DNA of 64,000 nucleotides, taken from assembly GCA_040954595.2 (NCBI GenBank), contig CM082584.2, positions 6,014,001 through 6,078,000 on the forward strand, read 5' to 3'. Of this stretch, positions 1 through 12,400 are shown in pieces. The notes under the pieces were generated by a model that was not told where the DNA came from, searched no databases, and was given only the letters and a program-made list of their open reading frames with translations. Numbering within the stretch: the stretch's first letter is position 1; each line of letters starts with the position of its first letter. This DNA comes from Balanoglossus misakiensis (taxonomy: Eukaryota > Hemichordata). A program made the translations under genes and the position numbers.

Positions 1-373
1 AGACAGGGTGCATTTTACTTTATTCAATCTTTTATTCAATTTCGGAGTTCCAAATGATGCACATCTTTATTCCGAACGATCCCGAATTCCTAAAAGTACA
101 GAATAAAACCAAACCACGCAGTTGTGCGTTTTTAGAAGAAGAAAACAAGTTTATTCTAAGATATAAAGGGATGGTATTCATTTGCGCAGTTGAATTTTAC
201 AAGTAAAAGGTAACACTGACATATTCGTGTTGAAATGATGAGGTCATATCTTTCATCTCTCTATGTCCCTGTGTCTGTCGTTTCCCTTGTTCCCCCTGTC
301 TGTGTGTCTGCTTGTGTCTCTGTGGATGTCCACCACTAACTTTCTGTTTGTCTATCTGCTTGTCTGTATATAG
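1..373. other. Intron 1 of gene A (partial), no exon seen
   Basis: By homology with gene B this is intron sequence upstream of exon 2. It contains a CT/GT-rich stretch (about 255-365) and no ATG exon with a splice donor in the right phase. Confidence 0.5.
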
Positions 374-427
374 TTTTCGCTCATCCTGGGCTGGCCGGAA
401 AAAGCCAAGCGGAATGTCAAACAACAG
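374..427 (+). CDS. Gene A exon 2: end of signal peptide and mature N-terminus
   Basis: This 54-nt exon (TAG acceptor, GTAAG donor, phase 1 at both ends) reads [18 protein letters not shown]. It is the same length and phase as gene B exon 2 ([18 protein letters not shown]), which follows a clear signal-peptide exon. It should hold the signal-peptidase site (after GLA) and the first mature residues. The upstream 373 bases contain no convincing ATG exon with a donor, so exon 1 lies outside the window. Confidence 0.6.
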
Positions 428-3400
428 GTAAGACACTTTGCAGTTAGGTTAAATGTTATAACAGTATGTCAACGAAATATTATAGATGAGTATGGTTAGG
501 TGATAAAGTGTGATAGCGGGGTATCTTTTGAATTAATGTTATCTATTTCCTCGTTTGCGGGGGCCATCATTTGCCCTCGTTCTATTGACAGCAGACGCCG
601 CGCTTGTAGGCACCTGGAAATCGTCTCATAAAAATTCCATTTAAATCTGCGAGATATTTCTGAGATTGTGAGTCTGGTTTTGCTCGTTTAGCTTTGCAAA
701 TATTAATTATTAACCATGCATGAACTCCTATAAAGAGACAATGATTGAATACACGGAATGAGTGGGCAACGCAAAAATGGTGAACTTAAACCTGAAAACA
801 CCAGAAAGAGAGTTGAAATTCTTATCTATTCTTGGCGTACGGTAAAATTGAAATTGTTATAATTTCTTTTAATTTATGGATTTTCGATTGTCCTTTGTGA
901 GTATAATCATACAAATTCGTCATAAAAAAATAACGGCCATGATCGCTCTTGTTTTTGAAGAACAAGACCGGCATTCATTTAGTCGCTAATGATGGTACAA
1001 GCTGCTGAGTCAGCATATTTTCACCTATGGCATGTCTATGAGCAAATACCTCTAATTATATTTATCTTAAAATTGAGGGTCGGAGACCATACGATTTGAT
1101 TCGACCGCAGAGTAAGATTTTCGTTTGGTTAAGGTACGTGTAAGACGTCATTAAATGAATGTAGTAGACGTGTGTTTTCAAGCAATTCTCTATGTTATCA
1201 CCCCTATAATGTGCGTACATTTTTAACACTGCTTCAATATGGTCCTACTGTGATTGTCATATTTCAGCTTGTGTCGGACCAGGCAATTCGCTTACCTGGA
1301 ATGACCATAACTGTTGAATCTATGTTGATGTTTTACTAAGTTACATTACTTTGATTAGAAAGGGAATAACGTGATAAAAAAATACAGTTTTTTTCGTCAC
1401 ATTTAATAGAGTTTTAATATGTACACTTCTTGTGAATCAAGAATTGTTTAAATTGTGACGGAGCGTTGTCAAAAGAGCGTGGTGCCAACAATACCTAACA
1501 AACCGGTTGTTTCTACAGGTGTATATCCTGACGTGTTCATTGACGCCAAAGTCGACGAACGATGTGTGGATTACATCACCATAAGTTGGTCGCTGGATCC
1601 CTGCGTGAATCCTGTGTATGGCGTTGGAAGTTACGTCATCACCATCGATCCCGCTACGGTGGAAGGCGTGACACAAATTGACCTCAAAGGGACGGAGGTT
1701 CTGATTGGACTGTACGACCCCGTCACTGGGCGGATGGTCTACACCATTCAAACTATCCAACCCGAATTTTCGTATGAAATCACTGTTCTTGTCCGAGATC
1801 AAAATGATGTCAACGAAGCGACAATAAGTATCATAAGTGGTAAGTTACCGGGCTTTGACAGTAATATCCATTCTTTTTATTGTAAAAGAAACTAGCTTGA
1901 GTTATAATATACAAATAACGGCGCGCATGCGTTCAAGGCACACAATACTCTTCTCAATCATAAACATCGTGACAGAGACGGATTTATTCGTCACTGAGAT
2001 TAAAGCTCACAGAATTAATCACGCCAGTTTCATTTATAAATCACTGAAATATCACTTCAGTATTGATTCTTTTATAGTTACATTTCCAGAACAGGTTTTG
2101 TTCTGCCGCCATACCCCTACGCCCAGCTGACCAACATTGTATACCCTAATATATATTTTGACGGTATAAAACCGAAGGGATTGTCTATAATGGCATAGCG
2201 TTGGATTCGTTGCACGATCGCTAGTACAGTACGGCCACCCTTATGCTTTCCTTGTAGATGACATCTGCTTCCAGGTATTAAATCCATGTCAAAATGGCGC
2301 CACGTGCTGTGATGATGGTGTGACCTATGAGTGCCGATGTGCAGGTGATTATGAAGGAGTGCACTGTGAAGACTTAGGTAATCCATGTGACCCAAATCCA
2401 TGTCAAAATGGTGGATTGTGCATTCGACAACATCCTGGATTCGTATGCAGCTGTGCAATAGGCTATAGCGGTACCTACTGTGAGACATGTAAGTACGAAT
2501 AGGCCATCTTATTTTAATTTCAAAGAAGTATTTTGCGTACTGTTTGTAAGTTACTGCCTTTTGTTATATGATTATAATTACATATAATCCCATGATATCT
2601 TTCTTTGTTTGACGTCATCGTATACGAGTGGTTTTCGCGGAGCAGTGCAACTTCGAGCCGCAGGCGAGAAGTTGTACGCTTCCGCGAAAACCACGAGTAT
2701 ACGATGACGTTAAACAAAGAAAGATATCATGGGATTATATATTTATCACATGAACAGTCTTCTTATTTTTCGTTAGAAGAGGCAGGACTAAAACAATTCA
2801 GTACCTTGCAACAATTTTGGAGCGGTGTCGTATTTTACTGAGCGGGATTATGTCCCCCAGGAGATATATGTTGGGAGATTTTATGAATGATCAGCGATAG
2901 TTCATCATTTGCATATACGCAAATGGTGAACTATCGCTGATCATTCATAAAATCTCCCAACAAGTCGTCCCGTTGAGTTCCGTTCGCTCGAAGTTCGGCC
3001 TTACACAAATGTAATCGATTCTCTAACAATTTTACTGCAACCTGTTGCCACGTCTTATACATTTCGTTGACCGGTGCAATAGAGAGGTTCAGTCGTCACG
3101 CTGAACTGGCTCGAAACAATTCCCCACGCTGATTCGACTCGGAACGTACCGGACTTGCGCCTAGCCTAGGCTATGTACACCTGACCCAAAACTTTGACAG
3201 CCACGATCGTCCATGATCGTTGCGTCGACTGTCTTCTTTCCAAATTCCACCTTTCTGTTTTGAGCTTACAAAGCGTTATTGTCATGGAACCGTAATTTTT
3301 TTATTTCATTTCTGTATTGTAAATGCCGCGCGCTACACGTACTGTTTCTGTTTGACAACAAAGCTACGGCGAATCGGTGGAAATAGTTCCGGTTGATGAC

Positions 3401-6400
3401 GTAACACAGGGGTGATCAGGATTTTTGATCTGTCCTGGTCTACGTCACACAGGTGGTGATCAGGGCCAGTTCATGTGATAATTATGTGTATTCTGTAACG
3501 TGGTAAAATGCATAGTTTTTCAATACTAATTGGCAATCCCAGTGCAAATACTCAGAGTGATTCACCATTCGATAAACTAAAATTCAAGTATTGTTAGAAC
3601 CACAGGTGTTCAGTATATGTTTTACAGGATGTTTTAATTATTACCACCGTCAAGTAAAAATGAAAGTTTCAATGATTAATAAGAATAATTTCTTTCGTGC
3701 TGCAGTGGTACAGGTTCCCGTCGATTGCTCACTGAACAGCGTTGAAGCACATTGTACATCAGCTTTGATAGACTGGGAAGAAAGTGGAGTTGGTTTACCA
3801 CCGGAAAGGTATGAGGTGCATGGAAACGTAATCGGTGAAACTGGAAAACTCTTCTTGTGTGGATGTGACTACCCGGAAACATCGTGCCTGGCAGATAACT
3901 TGGTGAAAAGTGCGACGTACCTCTATGAGATAGTGAGCATCGAGGGAGAGGACAGTGCAGCCTGTGATGACCTTGAACTGTTCACTCTAAAAGGTGAGGA
4001 AAGTTCGTGAAAGAACTTTTATTTGTCGGGATTCGAACCCAGGAACCGCCCTACCTATAGGAGTTGCAGCGATTAGTAGGTTGGATATTAACATATGGCT
4101 CCGTTACTTTGAACGGTGCGTATTTGATTGTTGCAAATTAAACGGCACAACTCTTTGCCACGAGAAGCAAATCTTGATTACACAAGTCATCCTTTCCAAC
4201 TTGGCAGATGTATATTACAGCTACAATTAAGGAATATAAAAATACAGCTTTCTAAAACACATTAAAGGAAATTTATATGTAAACTTCCTCTTCGTCATGG
4301 AAATCTATATTTTTCTACTTTTATTTTTTTATAATTTATCAACAAATACCAATAGATGAACCGGCATACACAACATGCCCCGATGACCCAGCTCCTGTGA
4401 ATGCAGGAAGTGAGGACCAAGCACGGGTTTGGTGGGAGGAACCACAGGCTGAGTGCGTGGGACCAGACACATATGAAAGATCATCACACATTCCCGGTGA
4501 CTACTTCCCCGTTGGAACTACAACAGTCACTTACGAACTGATTGACAGCGCTGTGGTTGTTGACTCATGCGAGTTCTTTGTCACTGTGGAAGGTAAACTG
4601 TCTACAAACAATATCTGTAACGCTTGTTTTTTATGAGAGTTACAAGTTCAACAGCTAATGGGATTAAAGCTTTGATAAAATGGCACATAGATATTACGCA
4701 AGAGTGGCATTTTCGTAGTACTGAAATGGAACAAGCCCCAACTTAACTAAATTGTTATCCCTACACACAGCCTGAATGTCACGAAACGTTTTGTGTTTTG
4801 CTTGTCCTTGAGACATCAGTTCCAATTGTCCTGGGGACTCTTTGGGTTTCCACCATTAAGCTTTAGGACATTGCTTGACCAACACGACTTTGGTTGGCGA
4901 CGAAATGGTACAAGATCAAAAGCGTTTATGGCCATTTGAGTAATTTGAATTTTGATGGAGTCAGCCGTTATACTGTGGTTGCTTCCAACCATATATCTGT
5001 ATGTTTCGATCAATGTTTGATACCCACTCGACACCCACCCCCTTCCATTCCTGCGGAGAACGTAGAAACACCTCCGTACCATGGGGCTTTCATCCGGGAA
5101 TGGACCACTTAAAGCATTTGCATTTTGGCAAGGAACTCCTCTGGACTCAACTTTTTGAAGCCCTTCTGAGTAACTTGCACGACTTGCAAGGCTGGTCATT
5201 CATATTAACACCATTCAAATCCGAAACCTTGTGTGATTGGAAATGCATATTCATTCTTTCCCTGCCATATTGCCTGGAAAACATTTTTTTCGGGGACTGC
5301 CATGTTTATCCTTGTCAGCGAATACTAGTATGTACCACGATTGTTTTAGCTTTCGCTTTCCTTCACAGCGTCAACGAACAATGGCAGCCCTAACATCAAA
5401 TGTGAAAGCAAACAATCTGGTAAGTCATTGTAAAATTTACATTGTTGTTACTGTTCAAATGAGCACTTCTAATATAGGTTATAGCTCTTTAAACATTTTC
5501 AAGACACGAAAAATACTGTGATCCCAGCTTTTCCATCAGTGTGAAGAGTGTATTTGGTGCGACGTTTCGCCGTAAAATTAGCGTTGTTTACGAGTGTGGT
5601 AAGATGCCAAAAACACCTAACAAGTTTCGCCGTAAAATTAGCGTTGTTTAAGAGTGTGGTAAGATGCCAAAAACACCTAACAAACCCGTCGTCTCCGCAG
5701 TTGTTTTTCCTGACGTGTTCTTTGACGCTAAAGTCGACGAACGATGTGTGGATTACATCACCATAAGTTGGTCGCTGGATCCCTGCGTGGATCCTGTTTA
5801 TGAAGTCGGAAGTTACACCATCACGATCGATCCTGCGACGGTGGAAGGTGTGACACAAATTGATCTGCAAGGGGAAGAGGTTCTGAATGATTTGTACGAC
5901 CCTATCACTGGACGAATGGTTTACACAATTGCAACCATCCAACCTGAAGTTTTTTATAACATCACTGTTCTTGTCCGAGACAAAACTGGTGCCAACGAAG
6001 CGACAATAAGTATCATAAGCGGTAAGAAGTTACGTTTTACCACTAATCACCTATCTTTTATTGAAAAAGCAAAATGCCATTATTTTGCGATTCTTTGCCT
6101 TGTTCATATAATAATGTTGTGTGATACAAACAAATGATGCTGCAATAATACTCCTAAGTGGTGATGGGAAGTCACATTATTGGCTCTGCTTCTTCCCGAC
6201 TTAGTAGTGATGTAACAGAGCCTTGTCAAATTACCGTATATCAGTAACAGGGCACTTTCAGCACATGTGTTTTCTAGCATTTCAGGATAACGGGCAATTG
6301 TAATTAATTGTCATATTCCCGCTAATATCTCACGTTGCTCACCGAGGCGACACCTTGATGGTCGGCATGTGTTTTTGTAAATGTGTGGTTTTTCGCGCTA

Positions 6401-9400
6401 GACAGCGCGAGTGTGGCGAAATACGGTGGTGACGTCATGCCAACGAGAAGAGCGGGAATATGACATTATCATTAGAATAAAGGACGCTGGAGTCAGATAC
6501 CTATCAACTCCCAACTGAGCACAGCACCTTTATAACAATGTTAGGCCCGCAGAATGAAAGTTTCTTTAAATTGCATGGCTTACATACATGTCCAGGTACA
6601 TGTACATTTTGATTCGTTCAGTGGTCACTAGTGTAAGCTTATAAATTGATTTACAAGACCGACTATCACACGCCTTCCTTGCAGATGACATCTGCTTCCG
6701 GTTCCAAGTATCAAATCCATGTCAAAATGGCGCCACTTGTTGCGACGATGGTGTAAACTATGATTGCCGATGTGCAGGTGATTATAATGGAGATCACTGT
6801 GAAGACGAGGGAAATCCTTGTGACCCAAATCCATGTCAAAATGCTGGACTGTGCATTCGACAATATCCTGGAATGGTATGCAGCTGTCCAATAGGCTATG
6901 GCGGTACCTACTGTGAGACATGTGAGTAAATGCTGACCATATTGTTGTTAGTTCAAAGAAGTCTTTCTATTATATATTTAACTGCCTTTATCGCCACGTT
7001 CTTAATAAAGACATGTTTTAAATTGTAATATGTTTAATATAAATAATTTCTTTCATGTCGAAGTGGTACTGGTTCCCGTCGAATGCTCGCTCAGCGTCGC
7101 TGAAGCACATTGTACATCAGCTTTGATAGACTGGGAAGAAATCGGAGTTGGTTTGCCACCGGAAAGGTATGAGGTGTATGGGAACGCACTCGGTGAAACA
7201 GAAAAACTTGTTTTGTGTGGATGTGACTACCCTGAAACATCGTGCCTGGCAGATAACTTGGTGAAAAGTGCAACGTACCTCTATGAGCTAGTAAGCATCG
7301 CGGGAGAGGACAATGCCACCTGTGAAGAAACTGAGATATTCACTCTAATAGGTGATGAAGGTCATAAATAAACTTGTAGTTGTTGGGATTCGAACTGAAA
7401 ACGCTACAACTTACACACAGTTAAAGTTTTCAAGTTTACATACAACAGTAAATTAGGTAATAGCTCCGTCAGTTTGAACGGTGTCAATTAGAATATGGCC
7501 AAAGAAACACATCTTCATAAAGAAGATCTTAACTGTGATGGTCCACAGAGAGAGACAATTATTTTTTTCTACATACCAAATGTATCGCATCGACGTGGGT
7601 AAAGTAATCGATCTATCTACATCTCCTTCTGATATGCAGTAATATGTTACTGTGTTCATAACTAACATATTGATCTTAACTGCAGATGAGCCTGCCTACA
7701 CGTCTTGCCCTGAAAACCCTGACGCAGAATATACTGATGGTGTTGATGAAGTCCAGATCTGGTGGGAGGAACCGGCGATTGAATGCCCGAGTTCGGAAAC
7801 AGCAGAAAGGTTTTCACATAGGCCTGGTGATTTCTTCCCGATAGGGACCACTAATGTGACGTATGAACTGATTGAATCTGCTGTCATAGTAGATACCTGT
7901 ATATTCGACGTGGTTGTTGTAGGTACGTCCTGGTGTCATCCTCTATAAAACAGAACTATGACAATCAATTTTCAACGATCACTTTAACTGGTAGTGGAGG
8001 TACTGGTAAAACACAGTGATTTGTTCCCTAAGTGTGCTTAATACCAAACAATTGTCCCTCGTGGAGTAAATTCTACCTTGTTTGTCATGATTACCTTCAC
8101 CGAGATAAATGCTGGTACCACGAATGTTGGGGTTTGAAATGTTATACATGCAATGCGGAATGCTCATGTTATTATACAGTAACTTGCATTCTTTGGTACA
8201 ATATAAGGTCCAAGAGGCTACCGATGTTTGACTCGTGGACCTGACTATTCCCGGAAACAGTTAATTTTTGAGCAATATATGTACACTTTCTGATTACAGA
8301 GCGTGGTGTATGCACAGCTTATGGAGATCCCCACTACATTTCCTTCAACAACGAGTATTATGATTTCCAAGGTGTGTGTACATACGTACTAGTTGCAACC
8401 AACCAAACCGTGTCTCCTCAGTTCAACGTCACAGTCTTAAATGTAGAGTCAGAATCCAATCCGGATTACTCAATCACCAAAGAAGTCAATGTGACGATCT
8501 TCAACACCGTGAGTAATTATGTATTGAGAAATTTCACTACACAACATTTGACTTCAAGTTGCGCCCTGACTATCTCACACGATTAAAAGGCAATGTTTCA
8601 AATGCTGATCAACGCCCGTGTTTAAAACTACCGAAGTGTACAGTCATGTCCAGAAGCATGTTGTGATATTTCCCGTAAAGGCAAACAACGGTGTTGTACT
8701 TTTTAAGGCCCACGAGAGAAATTGACTTTTCTGCTTTCACTTTCAATGGCCATGTGACCAGTAATGCCTGAAACCCATCATACATTTTTGCTCATCTCAG
8801 AAAAGCACCGATGCTTTTGATTGATACATTTGTATTTATGCTATTTATATATTAAGTTATAAAATGTCATCTATTTTCTTGAATGGTGTGATCTGCTATT
8901 TTCTTAAATTATATCCTTTATCATCGTATGAATAGTTTGATAAACATTACGTGTGATTGGTAATTAGTAATGATTAAACTAGAAAGAATTATTTTCAATA
9001 CCCATCAAATGGTGCGTTCTTTTTATACTGTAAACTATTGCTTAAGGAAGATTAAGGCTCCAGTGAAGATAAGGAATTATCATCGACATGTACAACCTTT
9101 AATCATTTCCAGCTTATATCTCTGATGGAAGGAGGTGAGGTTCGAATAAACGGAATAAGAGTACGTCTGCCAGTGAACCCCGTTGATGGCGTATTTGTTA
9201 TCCAAAATGGAATGTTGGTGGTGAGTAAAATATCTAAATAAAAAGCAGAATTTGTTCGGACCATTCTCGTTCATTTCAATGATTTACGAACGCTCACTGA
9301 CTCACTCACTGATTCACTGACTCACCCAGCCATCCAACCATCCATCCATCCATCCATCCATCCATCCATCTATCCAACCAACCAGCTAACCAACTAACCA

Positions 9401-12400
9401 AACAATCAACCAACCAACCAACCAACCAACCAAACGAACAAACAAACAAACAAACAAACAAACAAACAAACAAACAAACAAACAAACAAACAAACAAACA
9501 AACAAACAAACAAACAAACTCGACCACCCGAAAACCAATAGCCACCCATTGACCAAGTTCCTTTTCTTAGGTTCACCCGTTACTCTATTTTCTTGTAAAC
9601 ACCAGTATGTATACGTTTATATCACTGTCACTACTATATTCTATTTGCCTTACAGACTGTCTACACCGATTTCGGTGTCTCCGTCAGCTTTGATGGAGAC
9701 AATCAAGTGATAGCCAAAGTGCCAGCAAATCCGTACAAATTTGAAGTTGCTGGCCTGTGTGGTCATTACGGAGAAACAGGCTTTTACAAACCCGGGGGTG
9801 CCACGGTAAGTGATATCAACCGTAAATTTTGCATTTGGAATGTAAGTATACGTATTTCGCGAGTTAACGTGATAATGATACTCAAAATGGACACAGAGAT
9901 CACGACACAGTCGTGCTTGTACCACTGCGAATACCAATACTTATCTGCCAAGAAGACAACTGGTCTTTCAATAACACCAAGTGCCTGTATATGTTTATTC
10001 CCCGACTTCACAGACAGGCGACGTGAACGAGTTTGGTGATAGCTGGGCGACTCAAGTGTGTAAACCAACAAATACGTCGACATGTCCAACACCCGCTGGA
10101 ACCCATGAGTGCGACACCATCACAGATGACCCAGGTAAAGAATTATGTTATAGATCCGCAAGCCGCTTTTCAATCGCGCTAATATGAAAAGACCGATGAT
10201 TTTAGATTTATTCATTTCTTCAGAAAAAAGAAACGCTTTGATGCGACTGCTAGATTTCACTAAACGTGGTTTCAAAATAACCATCGTGTGATTCTTGGGC
10301 GTAGAAGATAACTAACGTTTTCATTTTGTACTATCTCATACTAAAATGTGTGTATAAGTTGTATAAGTGAAGAAAATTATATGTTACACTTACACTATTT
10401 GCAGGCCCGTTTATGGAATGCCATGATGCGGTGGATCCCAACCCATACTATGATGCCTGTCTGGTTGATTACTGTGCTACTGGGGAATATTGTCCAGCCA
10501 TAGAGGCATACGCACGTCGATGTAGAGAACTTGGAGTTCCCATCGATCACGACTGGAGGAATGAGGATTTCTGTCGTGAGTACTTTTTGGCATTTTAAAA
10601 GGGCGCATTATGATTTACACACAGTAGTATTGTCTTCAGGTTTTAGTATTTGGAATTCACCTAGTTTGTACATGTGAATTGTTCACAATATTTAAATACG
10701 TATTGCAAATAGCCAATTACCGGGATTTAAGTTATTGTGCGCAGAACATAAATATACAAAAGTTGCAGCTTTAAAGTTGACTTACATGTACCTACATATT
10801 TGCTAACAGCTGTAACATGTCCAAATGGTACTGAATACTATTCATGTGGGCCTGCATGTATGAACACCTGTGCTGAGCCACCGGCGGAAGCTGGTAAGAC
10901 CTGTCCAATCACTGGATGCGTAGAGGGGTGTTTTTGCCCAAATGGCACTGTGCTGGATGGAGATAAGTGTGTTGACCCGACTCTCTGTGGATGCCTGACC
11001 AATGGAACATACCATTCTGTAAGTACTGCAATTATGCCAATCCTGTGGAAACAAAAATGACATACCCACGTGTGCTGGAAATATTAAAATTGTAACATGT
11101 ATGTAGCAAACGCCTATGACAAAAACAGTATACGTAACTACTACAATACGTCACATTCTTAAACAAATTGCATTAATCATTACCCATGATTTCACAATCC
11201 TGATGCATAGATGTTTCCCTGACAATAATATTTAAACTTTCCGTGGTTGGATGGATCTTCCCCCTTTACATACGATTTCTTTCACGGTTGATAAACAAAA
11301 CAGTGTGGGTTTTTATTGTTAAGACACATAGTGGATTTCTTGCAGATCGGAGATATTGTAATTAGCCCGGACTGCTCAATGATGTGTACATGCACAGAAA
11401 ATAAGGAAATGGAGTGTTCACAAGTTGTATGTCACCAACATTCAACTTGTTTAATTCGTGATGGTGTAAGGAAATGTTATTGCGATGAACCATATTATGA
11501 AGGAAATGGATACTACTGCAGAAGTGAGTTGTTTTCTGTTATTTTCTGCTATTAAAGCTGTTTTTTGGTTATAAACAGAATTTATTTATTTTTAGACAAT
11601 ATGGAATACTAAGAGATACAACAAACACTTTCAGTTGTCTATTGATAGATATGTGTGCATATACTATGATTACTGCAATGACTGACCAAGTGGTACATTT
11701 AGTATGCACGGACTGAGTCAATGAATAATACATAACACAATTCTGCACTTACTCTAACAAATAACAAAAAAGTATGACGTAACGAAGAATGGAATATAGG
11801 ACATTTTGAGCATCACACAGAAACTAGACTGGTGAGTTGATGTAAACGTCAGTTCGGCATTTTCTCTTCAAACAGAAAAATGTGAAGACCCAGGATCTCC
11901 CGAATATGGAGGACAGAACGAAAATTACGAGTATCCTGTGTCCACTGGAACAAAAGTCACATACTACTGCGATGTGGACTACATGCTGTATGATCCAAAC
12001 GCCCTGACGTGCATGGACAACTCATTCACCGTATGTGAATTAGGCTTTTGGTCAGACCCTGTTCCTGAATGCAGAAAAGGATGCGATGACCCAGGTACTC
12101 CCGAGCAAGGCCAACAGGTAGGAGATATTCAGTATCCAGTGTGTACGGGAACAGTAGTGAACTATGAATGCGATGTCTTGCATGAACTTGTAGGTTCCCC
12201 ATCTACCACATGTCAAGACGGGATTTGGAGTGATCCCGCGCCAATATGTCAGCCGATGTGTACAGACCCTGGCACACCAGATAATGGTTTCCAGGTAGGG
12301 AACCCCAGCTACCCTGTTTCGGAAGGCACAGAGGTGGAATTTGCATGTAATGAAGGCTATTCTTTGTATGATAATCAGACAGAGGTTTGCCTAGATACTT

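Noticed and set aside
2520-2841. Two small opposite-strand proteins with similar sequences ([11 protein letters not shown] / [11 protein letters not shown])
   Set aside because: They result from translating both arms of an inverted repeat; not evidence of a gene pair.
9306-9545. Minus-strand frame rich in [11 protein letters not shown]
   Set aside because: Produced by the AACA/CATC microsatellite.
11938-11940. Reading the CCP block as an independent gene starting near 11938
   Set aside because: The frame is open upstream to the acceptor at 11875, and the first CCP ([11 protein letters not shown]) starts before this point. The flanking splice sites are phase 1 and match neighbouring exons.
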